A stretch of 64,000 bases of DNA from Sepioteuthis lessoniana (taxonomy: Eukaryota; Mollusca; Cephalopoda; Myopsida; Loliginidae), in the NCBI GenBank assembly GCA_963585895.1, contig OY757911.1, positions 56,313,809-56,377,808 on the forward strand, given 5' to 3'. The notes under the pieces were generated by a model. That model saw nothing but the letters and a program-made list of their open reading frames with translations, was not told where the DNA came from and did no database searches. Below are positions 23,880 to 34,697 of the stretch, in pieces. Position 1 is the first letter of the stretch; every line of letters begins with the position of its first letter. The position numbers and the translations under genes are program-made.

Positions 23880-25215
23880 ATTAGTGTTTCAATAAACAAA
23901 AATATTTGAAAAAATAAACAACCGAACCAGAATTTTGACAAAAAAAAAACAAAGTTTTTCAGACGATGTTTTTACTTGATGTTTTTTAACGTCATTAGTT
24001 ACTTCTAGTTATAAAAACAATGAATAAAAATAAGAACCCTTTTTAATAAGAAATAGTCGGCAGCTTCTTTCTTTCTTTTCCTAATATATCTATATTCATA
24101 TTTTTAATAAAATTAATGCCAACACCATTTAATTTTATCACATTTTTTTGAAATTATTCAATTATTTCAATTCGGAAATGAAGTCTTTCTTTGCATAACT
24201 TTTTTAAGGGGATAGTGTCCACGATGATTTATACATCCAAACACTTTTTCAATTCCTTGGTATGCTGAAGTATAGAGAATGAAAACAAGGAATAAACTGG
24301 TTATTCTTAACTTTTAATGTAAACAGAATGATCATGGCGATCTCTTGCTGTATCAAAATAAATAAAACATGATTTTCAGGATTTTGGTTTATAATGTCTA
24401 TGTAAACACATTTAAGCTGTTTTTATAGAAATAAAAAGCTACTCTATAATTTATTTCAAGTTGCTATATATAGATTGATATTAACACTATTTAAATGAAC
24501 TGGAATTAGACATTTACCTTCCTCAAAATATTTACCGGACAATAAAGATGCTCATTCCAGTAAGTTAGTCATTCGTCGTAACATTTCTGAAATTCTTTTT
24601 TGAATGTTATTTTAGACATTGTCTCTATAACTTTTGGTGTCATCTGTGTCTTAAGATATTTCTGTCGAGATGACATTTCATTTAAGAGCCCCCCGAAAAA
24701 TTGAGCACTGAGCTAGGATTATCATTCTGCAGGGCATGCAGATTTATTTGTATCGGTTAAAAGAGTATTTGATGTTTTTTTGCGCAAATATAAGTTTGTG
24801 TGTGGATAATAACCCCATGCATAATATGAATTCGGAAATAAACTTAGAATTAACCTTAGAAAGAAATAAAAACCTCAGATGCTTTGTTTTTTTTTATCGG
24901 TTATGTAAATAATAGACGTATGAATAATGACGCATATACGAATGATTCAGCATTGCCTGTTATATTGAAAAAGAACAGATAAATAACATATACTTATTAA
25001 TACATTTGGGCACATATACGTGTAAAAAGTCTGTTAGAAAGATAACATGTATTTTTTGCAGACACATTATACAGAATAATTTTCAAGGAAAGAGTAGAGG
25101 AATTTGTAAAAAAAATATCAATCTTTAAATCTGTCAAGTTGTCCAGTTTTTCGCGTATCTCGTCTGATATTATAAAAATCTCAGTTTTTTATCAGTTCAC
25201 TTTTTCTTTATTTCC
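23880..25215. other. Anonymous AT-rich DNA, no gene seen
   Basis: No recognised repeat or coding signal. AATAAA motifs occur (24,022, 24,362) without upstream frames. Confidence 0.4.
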
Positions 25216-25217
25216 TT

Positions 25218-25364
<147 letters not shown>

Positions 25365-25504
25365 TTGTAAAATGGCTAAGGAATCAAGTGGAACGTTGCG
25401 CCTCATATCTTAAACGGCAGGATGAATACATTGAATGTCATGTATGTGTCATGGCTACTAACAATTTTTGTCGTTGGTGCCTTGAAAACTTTTAATGTAA
25501 ATGA

Positions 25505-25550
25505 TACACACATAAGCACTCGCACGCGCGTGCGCACACACACATATATG
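25505..25550. repeat. Alternating CA/CG/TA tract
   Basis: CACACA, then GCACGCGCGTGCGCACACAC, then ATATATG: a short, Z-DNA-prone alternating run. Confidence 0.8.
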
Positions 25551-25693
25551 ATAAGACATGTTTTGTTAAACAGGATAGATCAATTTTCATGTATACTTTT
25601 TGAGTGTAATTTATCTAGCCGTCGTGTTTTCTTTTCGTATTTAAAAGTTAAGTTTGCGTAAAAATTGTCCAATGAAAAAAGAAATACACTTAC

Positions 25694-25780
25694 CAGCCCC
25701 AGCAAACACAACCCTTGAAGCTGACCAAAGTATGGCGCGCTTGGGAAAAAACACGAGATAATTTCTTTGCCAACTTGACA
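25694..25780 (-). CDS. Candidate internal exon, 87 bp, bounded by consensus splice sites
   Basis: On the minus strand a pyrimidine tract (CGTTTTTTCTTCCGTATTTC, 25,783-25,802) ends in AG at 25,781-25,782, and GTAAGTG starts at 25,693. Between them lie 87 bp (29 codons, so frame-neutral), clearly GC-richer than the flanks. All three frames are open. One continues in a longer open frame and reads WQRNYLVFFPKRAILWSASR followed by VVFAGAG. The others read QVGKEIISCFFPSAPYFGQL... and KLAKKLSRVFSQARHTLVSF.... I recognise none of them with certainty. A strong acceptor and a strong donor spaced like a typical exon are the best host-gene signal in the window. The alternative is a dispersed repeat that happens to carry splice-like ends. 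Confidence 0.42.
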
Positions 25781-25904
25781 CTGAAATACGGAAGAAAAAA
25801 CGACAATTTAAGAAACTACACTCAAAACTATAAAAAGAAAGCGTTCTATCATGTTCAACCAAACAGGGCTTCGTAATAATCTGCTAGCAAATTATACTAT
25901 ATAT

Positions 25905-25918
25905 ATGTATATATATGT

Positions 25919-25961
<43 letters not shown>

Positions 25962-25962
25962 A
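25905..25962. repeat. (TA)n(TG)n microsatellite
   Basis: ATATATGTATATATATGTGTG followed by about 15 TG units. Confidence 0.9.
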
Positions 25963-26159
25963 AGCCTTAATCAGAAAGAAGATTCAATTTTTGTTTTGGC
26001 GACTCTCTAAAATTTATCACTGAACAAGAAAATCTAAATCAGATTTATATCTTAATTTCAGTGCAGGTAAAGACCATAGAAAGATGAAACGTTTGCTGCA
26101 AATCTAATACCTGGGCGAGGTTTAGAAGTTTTAGAACTGCCTTCTTATGTAAATACAGC

Positions 26160-26600
26160 ATGATGATGATCAACATTATCATTATCAAGCCCTGAAGTGA
26201 ACACCGACTGTGTTGACACTCCCTCGAAATCAATCTCGATCGTCTGTCGTTCCTTGTTAGTCATTGATACTGCACCCAGTGTCTGCACAGAGCTCTCTAT
26301 GGCGCTTCCATGTGAGGGAGTCCATAAGAGAATATCGCTTATAAGTTTGCCCTTAATTTTTCCAGCTGCGTCAGCATGTCTTGATCGTCTTGATGGATTA
26401 TGAGATGGATGGTAAGTGACCGTCGACTGCTGTTTTCAGGGATGTTGTTTGCTGTATTTGATCACAACAGCACGTAATATTTTGGGGTAGTTTCCATCTA
26501 ACTGTTTTCGCCATGCATGTAGTTAGTGTTCGGGTGGAACATTCATTCACTAGTACTGACACAGCTGGAGTTTTGAAGGAATCCCTTTTAATTTTCACAT
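26160..26600 (-). mobile_element. LINE family A 3' end, degraded, with TGATGATGA-type tail
   Basis: The reverse strand gives KRDSFKTPAVSVLV (ancestral KRxFFQAAVVSVLLYGC), LTTCMAKTVRWKLPQNI, AVDGHLPSIS (ancestral LYGHLPPIS), and then KLISDILLWTPSHGS in another frame. It ends in GATGATGATCAT-like sequence (26,160-26,175 on plus), the same kind of tail as the copy at 45,431. Several substitutions and frameshifts. Confidence 0.75.
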
Positions 26601-26687
26601 AGAAATAAAATTTCAGTTTGATCTATAAATTTTCAACTGCATCCCACGTCAACCTTAGACCAATGTTGATATCACTTTCAACTTTTG

Positions 26688-26748
<61 letters not shown>
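26688..26748. repeat. (TA)n microsatellite
   Basis: About 30 TA units with one TG near the end. Confidence 0.95.
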
Positions 26749-26752
<4 letters not shown>

Positions 26753-27029
26753 CTCTCATACAATTCTGATTTATTTTATCCATAAGATCTGAGGAAGTCC
26801 TGTTAATTTTTTTTCGTATTTTTTGATTTCATCAAAAACACATAACAGGATGGAAATAAATATATAATCCTAATGTGACCGGTTTCTGTTTTTCTCTTAA
26901 TGAAATTATTGGTCTGTAATGTCTGTTACATTGAGCTCTGTACCAGGAATATTTAAATGTTCACTTTTGAATAGTTTTCTTGTCCTGATGGAATTACTCC
27001 CAACTCCGGTTTAACTGGACCAAATAATA

Positions 27030-27030
<1 letters not shown>

Positions 27031-27062
<32 letters not shown>
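27031..27062. repeat. (TA)n microsatellite
   Basis: About 16 TA units. Confidence 0.95.
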
Positions 27063-27065
<3 letters not shown>

Positions 27066-27303
27066 TCTTGTAATTGTAGCATTGCAGTGTTCGTGGAAGG
27101 TTTTAATTTTCTTTTGACCAACTGACAGCATATACCTTGATTTTTTTCAAGGGGTCTGACGAGGTTGGCCTTTTCTTTCTTTTTGACCTATAATATTTTT
27201 TCTTTTTCCCCGGGCGGTGATTGGAGATACACTTATCTCTTGTTCCTGGCGGGTTTTTTTTCTTTTATTCTGGTACCGTGAATGCAGGTAGATATTATAT
27301 TAG

Positions 27304-27309
27304 TATATA

Positions 27310-27346
<37 letters not shown>
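27304..27346. repeat. (TA)n microsatellite beside an inverted-repeat element
   Basis: About 21 TA units with one C, ending just before the 9-bp direct repeat at 27,345. Confidence 0.9.
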
Positions 27347-27353
27347 TCGTACT

Positions 27354-27948
27354 GGACATCCTCTAACCCATCCTATTTTAGCAAAAACTAAAACTCAGAT
27401 TCTACTTTTGGGGTGCGAATACAAGTAAACAGCTAGAAAAAATATCCGCAGAGAAGAAATTTTGAAGAAAACCCTAATATTTTAGAATTTAAGGAGATGG
27501 ATCACTTAGAAGAAGGAAAAAAAATAAAACAAACTCTGTGGTGAGGGCTCCCTACCTCACAGTTTGTTTTATTTTTTTCTGCTGAAACATATGCGTTTTT
27601 TTTTTAAAGTCTTTTCATCACAAATAACAAATTATTGTTTCCAACCGTCTTTTTATTTAGCAAAAACATACCTCTCCCTAAATAAACTTACATTACACCT
27701 CCACCCTCTCCATCTGATTTCCCTACAAAAAAGGATTAAAATATTTTTACGTCCCTTTGCCACTATCTCAAGTTGTCAAGAATGCTTGCTGGTTCGGGTG
27801 TGGGTGATCATTTTGCGTTAAGTTTATATAACAAAGTGATCCTAACCTTAAATATTTTTCAGGCTGTTTACATGTATTCACCAAAAAATGTAGAATCTGA
27901 TTTTTAGTCTTCGCTAAAATGGGATAGGTTAAAAGGTTAAAAATTAAC
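27354..27948. mobile_element. Long-terminal-inverted-repeat element with 9-bp flanking direct repeat
   Basis: The left arm (about 27,361-27,450) and the reverse complement of the right arm (about 27,847-27,940) share the same run of words: TAACCYATCCYATTTTAGC, ACTAAAA, TCAGATTCTAC, GAATAC, GTAAACAG and GAAAAATAT, spaced alike. The centre holds a second, tighter hairpin (27,516-27,580: AAAATAAAACAAACT against AGTTTGTTTTATTTT around GTGAGGGCTCCCTACCTCAC). ATTCGTACT occurs immediately outside both ends (27,345-27,353 and 27,949-27,957), as a target-site duplication would. No transposase is encoded, so it would be non-autonomous. A 9-bp duplication and long inverted repeats fit Mutator-like elements; an 8-bp (hAT-like) reading is also possible. 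Confidence 0.6.
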
Positions 27949-28258
27949 ATTCGTACTCTTCAATACCTGAGAGTATATGTGCTATATTACACGTTTGTAA
28001 ATCTGCATATAAATCTGATCGCCACATGTCAAATAATAAATAAAACTGAAATGGGAGATATGTCCAATAATTTCCAAATCATTTTCTATTAAGGAAAATG
28101 TTTCCTACCTAGTGTATGAGAAACTTAGCCCTCGTCAGAAGACGTTGAATAGTACCTCGTAAAATCATCTCAGCATCACATTCACTAAAAAAAATCTCAG
28201 GAATCGCTATCGGCAACCTTGTTCCATTCCTCAAAATATATTTTAAGATTAGAAACTT

Positions 28259-28470
28259 CTATGCTTTTAAAGAAACCCAGTTGGTTCGAGCTGTATAATA
28301 CACTGACTTCATCTCTGTTGAGGGATAAGATTCCCCAATGAGTGTCCTGGATAAGATTCCCCAATGAGTGTCCTGGATAAGATAGTGAAACATCTTTTGG
28401 TGAGGCTTCAGTCCTAAAGATCTGGGAAATATGGAGTACCTCTTCATTGCCATTAATCCGAGGTCCACTC
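28259..28470 (-). mobile_element. Fragment of an unclassified dispersed element
   Basis: The minus strand is open for 69 codons and contains PHQKMFHYLIQDTHWG, GESYPSTEMKSVYYTARTNW. I associate the YPSxEMQSVYSTAxxxW wording with a high-copy cephalopod repeat, but I cannot name the family. The neighbouring sequence (CTCGATCCCAGGGGAGGTCC, 28,468-28,487) is GC-richer and may belong to it. Confidence 0.4.
28325..28376. repeat. Perfect 26-bp tandem duplication
   Basis: The unit ATAAGATTCCCCAATGAGTG plus TCCTGG occurs twice head to tail without a mismatch (28,325-28,350 and 28,351-28,376), inside the dispersed element. Because 26 is not a multiple of 3, it shifts the reading frame. Confidence 0.95.
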
Positions 28471-28687
28471 GATCCCAGGGGAGGTCCGATCTCTAGATCA
28501 AACAGAAGTTTGATATTTAACCTTGATATTTAAATGACTTATGCTAAATTGAATTGTTCGAAAAAGAGCTGTTTGACCATTCAACTTCGTATAAATAAAT
28601 TAATAGTTAGTGAGACAAAGCAATATTTAAACCATTTAATACAAAATAGATCTATTCATTTTAAATAGCAATACTTGAGATGATTAA

Positions 28688-28732
28688 ACATCAGGGAAAA
28701 TAGTTGGATTCATACCTCTCCTTACGCTGGGT
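28688..28732 (-). repeat. SINE core fragment
   Basis: GGAAAATAGTTGGATTCATACC followed by TCTCCTTACGCTGGG corresponds to the reverse complement of the family-1 core (GGAGAATAATTGGATTCATACC TTTCCC). Confidence 0.55.
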
Positions 28733-29202
28733 CAGTAACTTAGTCAACCTAAATTTTCTACATTTCGGACAATTACTGTTGTAGAAACGCACACGAGCTA
28801 GAGACGCACATGTTTTTGAATTGCTAGGAGGTCTCATAAAACCTTTTAACTCTTCATGAACTCTCCAGTTTCGGTCAATGATTAACGAACAGAATTTTCA
28901 ACTCTCGTTGACCAAAAATGTTTTAACTTTATGCTAAGATCTTTACAGAAGCTATATAAAAATATCCGTCAAATACAGTTGTCTTTTTTTTATTCATATA
29001 TTGCTTGAAATTTGAACGGAACTAAAAAATCTAAATTCTTGAAAACTAGAAAAATATCAGAAATTGTTACTACTATCAAAAGAAAAAGAAAAAAAATGGA
29101 ATTAGTTAACTAAGAATATTTTATTACTTTTTAAAATAATTTAGCAGTAAATAATCTAATAAAAGATAAGACGAACTTTTTCCTATCTGGACATTATATT
29201 TA

Positions 29203-29400
29203 TCAACCAACCCCTCCGCACGAGCAGGATGGGATGCAAGGTAAAAGAAATCAGCTCTAGTTTGATGGAAACTTTTCAAACAAATTATTTTTTTACAAAT
29301 CATATACGTATATTTCATACTAACATAAACAGAATTTGGCATAAAATAACCTACAAATGCTGATATACCATAGAACTAACCCATTAACCAAATAACTAAC
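29203..29400. repeat. Two SINE 3'-end fragments, opposite orientation
   Basis: 29,203-29,250 is the reverse complement of the family-1 tail (ATCAACCAACCCCTCCGCAC then GAGCAGGATG). 29,331-29,400 is the plus-strand family-2 tail (AATTTGGCATAAAATAACC, ATGCTGATATACCAT, ACTAACCC). Confidence 0.65.
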
Positions 29401-29419
29401 CTTTTAAAGACAAAATTTA

Positions 29420-30060
29420 ATTTTGATAAAAAAATGAATCGAACAGGATTTGGTTTGAAAGAAGTGTGTATTTCAATGTTTCTAAAAAAAAACCTTAATA
29501 AGATGCGATAAATATGCAGTTGAAATACCAAAAAGAGCATTTCTCGATAGTCACTGAGATCATAAGATCTACTTTTCGTTTTTGAATCACCGATTTATTT
29601 TATTGCATTACGCACGTATTTAACAATGTGGGTAGAATATGTGTTGTTTCCTTATCAAACATGCATCACTAGTAAAATATTTTCAGTCGGGTTTCCAGCA
29701 TTATTAACAACTTTTTTATTTGGCCATCACTAAGAGAAACATAAAGAACACTTCTTATTTTTTAATAGTTTCTACGACAAATTCTTAAGTTCTATTCAAA
29801 CATTGATAGGTAATCACTGACAAGGTGTGGAAAGACAATATACAAACTAACTCAATGTTGTCTTACAGCAGACTGAGAAAATCTACTATCATCTTCTAGT
29901 TTACTAGACTTGTAGCAAAGTTACATAACGGGTTAGTAAATGATATATTTAAAATGACATCATATTTTCGGAGACGTATCAATAACATATATAATTTCAA
30001 TATAGTTGCACATAGTAAAACATATAAACGTTTCTGTGTTAGGTACATATGTAATTATTT
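29420..30060. other. Anonymous AT-rich DNA, no gene seen
   Basis: No recognised signal. Confidence 0.4.
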
Positions 30061-30061
30061 T

Positions 30062-30340
30062 GGCGGTGTCCGTGGTGTAAGGGTTATCGTCTTAGGAAAT
30101 ATACACGGCAACACAATTTCAAATCCTGGACTCGGCAAATATCATTTCACATAGCACTAATACCGTTGGGAAATGTATGTGTCCGATTTGATTTCTTCTA
30201 GCTATAGGTTGATAGTTGGTTCTTTATCCTTGGTTAGGCAAACAATTTAGTAAAAGTAAAATTCTGCATTTAAACCTGTTAAATCCCGCTTAAAAATCGA
30301 CTTTATGTCACATACTACTCGTGTTGAGGGTTGGTAAATA
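30062..30340 (+). repeat. SINE family 1, full length, moderately diverged
   Basis: The head GGCGGTGTCCGTGGTGTAAG and A-box-like GTGGTGTAAGGGTTATCG are followed by the B-box-like ATTTCAAATCCTGGACT. Core and tail follow: CACATAGCACTAATACCGTT, GGAAATGTATGTGTCC, CTAGCTATAGG, GTTAGGCAAACAATTTAG, ATTTAAACCTGTTAAATCCC, TGTCACATACTACTCGTG and GGGTTGGTAAATA. Confidence 0.88.
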
Positions 30341-30774
30341 CATTCGTAAATAATTATTTTACCCATATATTTTCATTTGAATAAATACCCATGTTCAAAT
30401 TGGACGGGGAGTGATATGAAACGCATTTGTGATGAGACTCCGGTTTAAACTGCCGACCTAACTACGACTCGCAGTCGCAAATATGGCTAAAATAGGTCTG
30501 TTTAAAAGGTACTCGTATTATGCTGGAATACGTGATACCATAATACTTTCTCTAATCAAATGATAAAACGAAAAAAGCAAAAAAAAAACACGAAAAATCA
30601 CATGTACTGTAATAGTGCAATTCAAAAATGCGATCGGACATTGGAAATATAGTTATGATTTCAGTTAAACTTTTACAAATGATTCTTATTTCTGCATTAG
30701 ATGTCCCATAACGAGATGATTTGCCGTTAAACAAATAAACCAAGCACATGCTAACACACGCACACATACACACT

Positions 30775-30777
<3 letters not shown>
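30341..30777. other. Anonymous DNA, no gene seen
   Basis: The reverse strand carries a frame with cysteine-rich artefact at its start from the CA tract at 30,755-30,775. Nothing supported. Confidence 0.4.

Positions 30778-30820
<43 letters not shown>
30778..30820. repeat. (TA)n microsatellite, preceded by CA units
   Basis: About 20 TA units, after a short CACACATACACAC stretch. Confidence 0.9.
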
Positions 30821-30821
<1 letters not shown>

Positions 30822-30923
30822 CATACAATACTTGCAGATGCACAAAACTATAAATAATATTTGCATTGTCAGCAATATAACGAAAAGCATATGAGTGAAT
30901 AACAAAGACAACACACGCACATT

Positions 30924-30925
<2 letters not shown>

Positions 30926-30966
<41 letters not shown>

Positions 30967-31003
30967 TGTATGTATAAATATATGTGTGTGTGTGTGTGTG
31001 TGT
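30926..31003. repeat. Imperfect palindromic microsatellite (CA)n-TA-rich-(TG)n
   Basis: About 17 CA units, a TATACATGTATGTATAAATA spacer, then about 10 TG units. The CA and TG arms can pair. Confidence 0.9.
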
Positions 31004-32235
31004 AAACATGAACAATGTTTCTGATATCAATCTATGATATCACTATGGCAACAGCAAATGTACCAAGGGAAAGACTTTGGCAAACAAATAATTACAATAG
31101 AATGAATTGTTGCAGTAAACATGACCATAGGGACATATTTTCCTAACACAATTGGGTCTGGTATAATTATGGCGACTACACAATCACAATCGGAGCGAAC
31201 AATGTTTGTCGACATATCTGATGCGTACCCAAATGACAGAATATTAAATGTTGTATCCTCTCAAAGGTCAGGAGTGAAATGTGAATAGTTGAAATAAAAA
31301 GAAGTGAAACATATCAAAGAAATTAACCCTGGGATTTTAACAATGAATGAAAGGCAGTACAAAATGCTTGGGGAATGGAAGCACGAGGAAAAAATGTTAG
31401 CAATGAAAAGAATGATTTTTTTTTTAGAAAAATATTAGAAAATAATAAAATAAAGAAATCAAATATATGGGAATCTCATGAGGAAGAGTGTGAGCGAAGA
31501 AACCAAAAATAGCTCAGTTCGTTGCTAAAAAAAGACTAGAAATATTGATAGTGCTCCTAAAAACAACTATGGGTTTATCATACATAGACGATTGTGTGTT
31601 TTCATTTTTTAAAGTGTCAGTAAATAAACAAATGAGAGATAAACCTCAATATATTCTAGCATGATAAAATATCCCCAAAACAAACTATATTAAATTATTG
31701 TATTGAATTAATCAAGGGTGCTATTGCAGTGCTAAAGAATTTTGAGTCTAATTAATTTCCAAGTAAAAATTCATCGCTAGAGACTTTTTATTTATAAATG
31801 AACAGAATGTTGGATGTTCAATTTTTTGAACGTTGTAAATATGGAGTCACGTTGGGTGTTAGAACGCCATGTCTGGTGTTGTAACCATGGTGTCACGTGA
31901 GGTGTGTAAACACCGTTTAGAATAGACGTGACTTCATTTATCCATATCAATTTCATTTTATTTTATTTTGTTTTGTTTTGTTTTATTTTTATTTTATTTT
32001 CTATTTTCATTTTGTTTTTTAAAACATATACATATATCTAAAATGTGAATGTTTATTAATGATAATGTCAGTACCTATTTCTAACCTACTGTTAATCTGA
32101 GGCTGTAACCTAAATATTGATAAAGCCGCCTTAATTCTGAGATAACCAACAAAATGTATTATTGCTTCTATTTTAATGGAAAATTTATTATCATTATTTT
32201 GGCATTTAATTAAATTTTAATGGAATGAAGATGCA
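31004..32235. other. Anonymous DNA with a small internal repeat
   Basis: At 31,843-31,910 a GC-richer motif recurs: GGAGTCACGTTGGGTGTTAG, ATGTCTGGTGTTGTAACC and GGTGTCACGTGAGGTGTGTA, three loose variants of one unit. A (TTTTA/TTTTG)n pyrimidine-rich stretch follows (31,955-32,020). No gene. Confidence 0.4.
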
Positions 32236-32239
32236 CGTG

Positions 32240-33035
32240 TGTTGAGGTGTTCTTTTATTCTGGTGTGAAGTGGTCTGATTGTACATCCTCTTTAAAAGTA
32301 TGGCACCATAATAGCTCGTAAAGCTTATGCAAGAAATGAATCAACCTTTGAGTGAAAAGTGAAAAACGTTGGTTGTTCCCTGGAAGGTGTGTTTAAAATT
32401 TGGTAACAAAGAAATGGGGTGATTAAAAAAGGAAAATACACAAGTAGATCACGAAATACATCGACGCACCATGATAGTAAACTCATGGCTATGTTACTTG
32501 ACAATTGGAAATTTACGAAAAAAAAAAAAAAATGATCGGAAATAGATCAAAACAGGAGTTAATCTTTGTGACAGAACTGTCGTAAATCGGCTGAAAGAAA
32601 TAACATTTACATATAGAAAAGCAATCACAGCTCGTAATTATTTAATGAAAGTGATATTCATTGATGAATCAATAATCTGCATTGGCGAAGGTGATTTTTT
32701 TGAAACTTTTGTTTTGAGCACTCTTGTGATAAATTCCATTTACCTATGTCAATCCATCTGATCAAGCAAATATATTAGGTATTGGGTTTTATGTCCGGAA
32801 CTATATTGTGATTACATACTTCGATGAATTTATAAAATAATGGCTGCAAAGCAACTATGAATTCAACATATTTTAAACAATTTTCAATGATCAACGCACG
32901 GTGTTTACCTTTGCATTCCGTGAGAACAATTAAGATAGCATGGCTGGTGCTTCTGCTCCAGGACATACCTTCTCATCATTCAGCATCACAAGCTCCTACA
33001 CGGAGTGGATTTTACATCCGAGAGACAATTCAGCG
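32240..33035 (+). mobile_element. Tc1-like transposase remnant
   Basis: Plus-strand frames, with shifts, contain GKYTSRSRNTSTHHDSKL (linker region), TVVNRLKEITFTYRKAITAR, and then VIFIDESIICIGEGDF, which has the form of the Tc1 catalytic FxDES box (about 32,650-32,700). Further on are a GFMSGT word (the VWGxxS region, about 32,785), MNSTYFKQFSMINARCLPLH, and LLLQDIPSHHSAS, the decayed QDNAPxH box with the second acidic residue (about 32,950-32,990). Several frameshifts, and the third catalytic residue was not found. Terminal inverted repeats not identified. Confidence 0.6.
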
Positions 33036-33043
33036 GGGTATAC

Positions 33044-33045
<2 letters not shown>

Positions 33046-33136
<91 letters not shown>
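33046..33136. repeat. Three-part microsatellite (CA)n(TA)n(GA)n
   Basis: About 20 CA units, GATATATA about 15 TA units, then about 11 GA units. Confidence 0.95.
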
Positions 33137-33139
33137 CTC

Positions 33140-33880
33140 ACACATATCTATATGTGAGAGTTTGTATATGTGGTAGAGATAGCATAGTCACAGAGTTAAT
33201 GCCGCTTGGTGACAGTCGGTTTCTTTTTAAAGGTATGATCAGACCAAGATGTCGCATATTTACGCATAGACATGAAGTAATTTTACCACTTGGTGTGTTG
33301 ATCACATATACGTGAAACTGACAGTCACCAAACACTTGTCGCTGTGTCTATGTGATATTCTCTTTTATATATACACTCTGTCAGTAGAATTTAGCACTCT
33401 TTATTTATAAAAATGTACGATAAATAGTCCTCATATAATAATAGTGATATAAGTAATCAATATGCATTAACTGTAAGAATATAAATTCGATACTGTACAG
33501 TTTGATTCTATATGCGAGTCAAAAGAAGTCAGGAAAAAAGAGGTAGCATGATAAAAACACCATTGAATGATTAAAGACAGCAAATGCTAATATGTATGAA
33601 GTTTAAAAAGCCTTGAGAGAAATAATGCATACCAAAAGAACTACTAGAATGCATTCAAATTCAAATCAATAAATTTGAGAGTTCGGTTTCAGATATACTA
33701 TCACGATTAGCATCGCAGACAGTAGTAAATGAATTGCACTGAAGGAAAAGTACCACGAGAACAAATAAAACCTGCCAGCCAAAAAGATCGTCTTTCGAAA
33801 AGGAAAGAACATTTCAAGAATCTTATCCGAAACCTTCTTGATTATCATTGATAAATCTACCAAAAAATTATTAATTGCCC
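33140..33880. other. Anonymous DNA, no gene seen
   Basis: No recognised coding or repeat signal. The LINE that follows may begin within the last 200 bp. Confidence 0.35.
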
Positions 33881-33884
33881 AGAA

Positions 33885-34445
33885 GACGTCAAACAATAGC
33901 AATTTACGATGAAGGAATTTGACGCAGTGCTGAAGAAGTATATGCAGAAATGCTGCGGACCATGACGAAATCTCACTTAGCCAAGAACAGTGACCATGGA
34001 AAAACTAGGAACAATGGTGTTATAAGTCTAAGTTCCATAGGTGCCAAGAAATAAAATACCTTGCTTATCAATGGTATCTAACCAGAGAATGATAAAATAT
34101 TTAGGAAATCAGAACATATTTTAGAGAAATCGACTCACAAAAACACAATTTCTGACTATCTATCGAACCTTCCAGGGAATGCATGCAAGAAATCAAGGCA
34201 ACACTACTGTTCGTAGTTTCCATTTGATTCTATACAAAAAGGAAAGATGGAGCCACAAACACTTGGATATGCTGTCCCCAAATCAATTGGTACGGTCATA
34301 ATGATGTTTTACAAACAATGAAAGCAATGATTCTCTCACATGATGGTGAAACTGATTGGCTCTTTGTTACTGGAGTAATACAAGAAGATAGAATAACGCC
34401 AAATATTTTAGGAACATGTCTTGATTACTTACTTGGAACGTCTAT
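33885..34445 (+). mobile_element. LINE family A reverse transcriptase, 5' part (decayed)
   Basis: Plus-strand frames give fragments of an RT in order: a YLGNQNIF/RNRLTKTQFLTI word (ancestral RxxQNGFRxxRSTxxQILTI), then a stretch corresponding to motif A. Next are IGTVIMMFYKQ, ILSHDGETDWLFVTGVIQED and NILGTCLDYLLGTS (ancestral VAGVLQGDTLAPYLFIICLDYVLRTS, motif B). Interrupted by the SINE at 34,466 and continued at 34,698. Confidence 0.7.
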
Positions 34446-34465
34446 GGATCAAATAAAAAATGGTT

Positions 34466-34697
34466 GATTGATTTCTTATTTAATGGCATATCAACATTTG
34501 TAGTTAATTGAATGCCAAAGCTATTCTCCTCGAAGAACACTCGTAATACTGTTAAACCCATAGCTGGGAGGATAAGGGGTTCATACCTTTGCCAAGGGTA
34601 TTTGCCACAAAGAAACGTAATAGGGCGACTGGAATACAAACTCACTTACTACCATTCCGCAGTCCATCGCTTTAACCCTTACACCACGAGGACATCC
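34466..34697 (-). repeat. SINE family 2 inserted in a LINE
   Basis: Minus-strand parts: head GGGATGTCCTCGTGGTGTAA with A-box-like GTGGTGTAAGGGTTAAAG, B-box-like GTTTGTATTCCAGTCG and CCTATTACGTTTCTTTGTGG. The core follows (CCCTTGGCAAAGGTATGAAC, CCCAGCTATGGGTTTAAC), then TTGGCATTCAATTAAC and ATGCCATTAAATAAGAAATC. Full length. LINE coding homology resumes on both sides, so insertion happened after the LINE. Confidence 0.92.

Noticed and set aside
26398-26420. GTAAGTGACC donor-like site on the plus strand
   Set aside because: It falls within antisense LINE family A coding sequence (HLPSIS region), with no open plus-strand exon before it.
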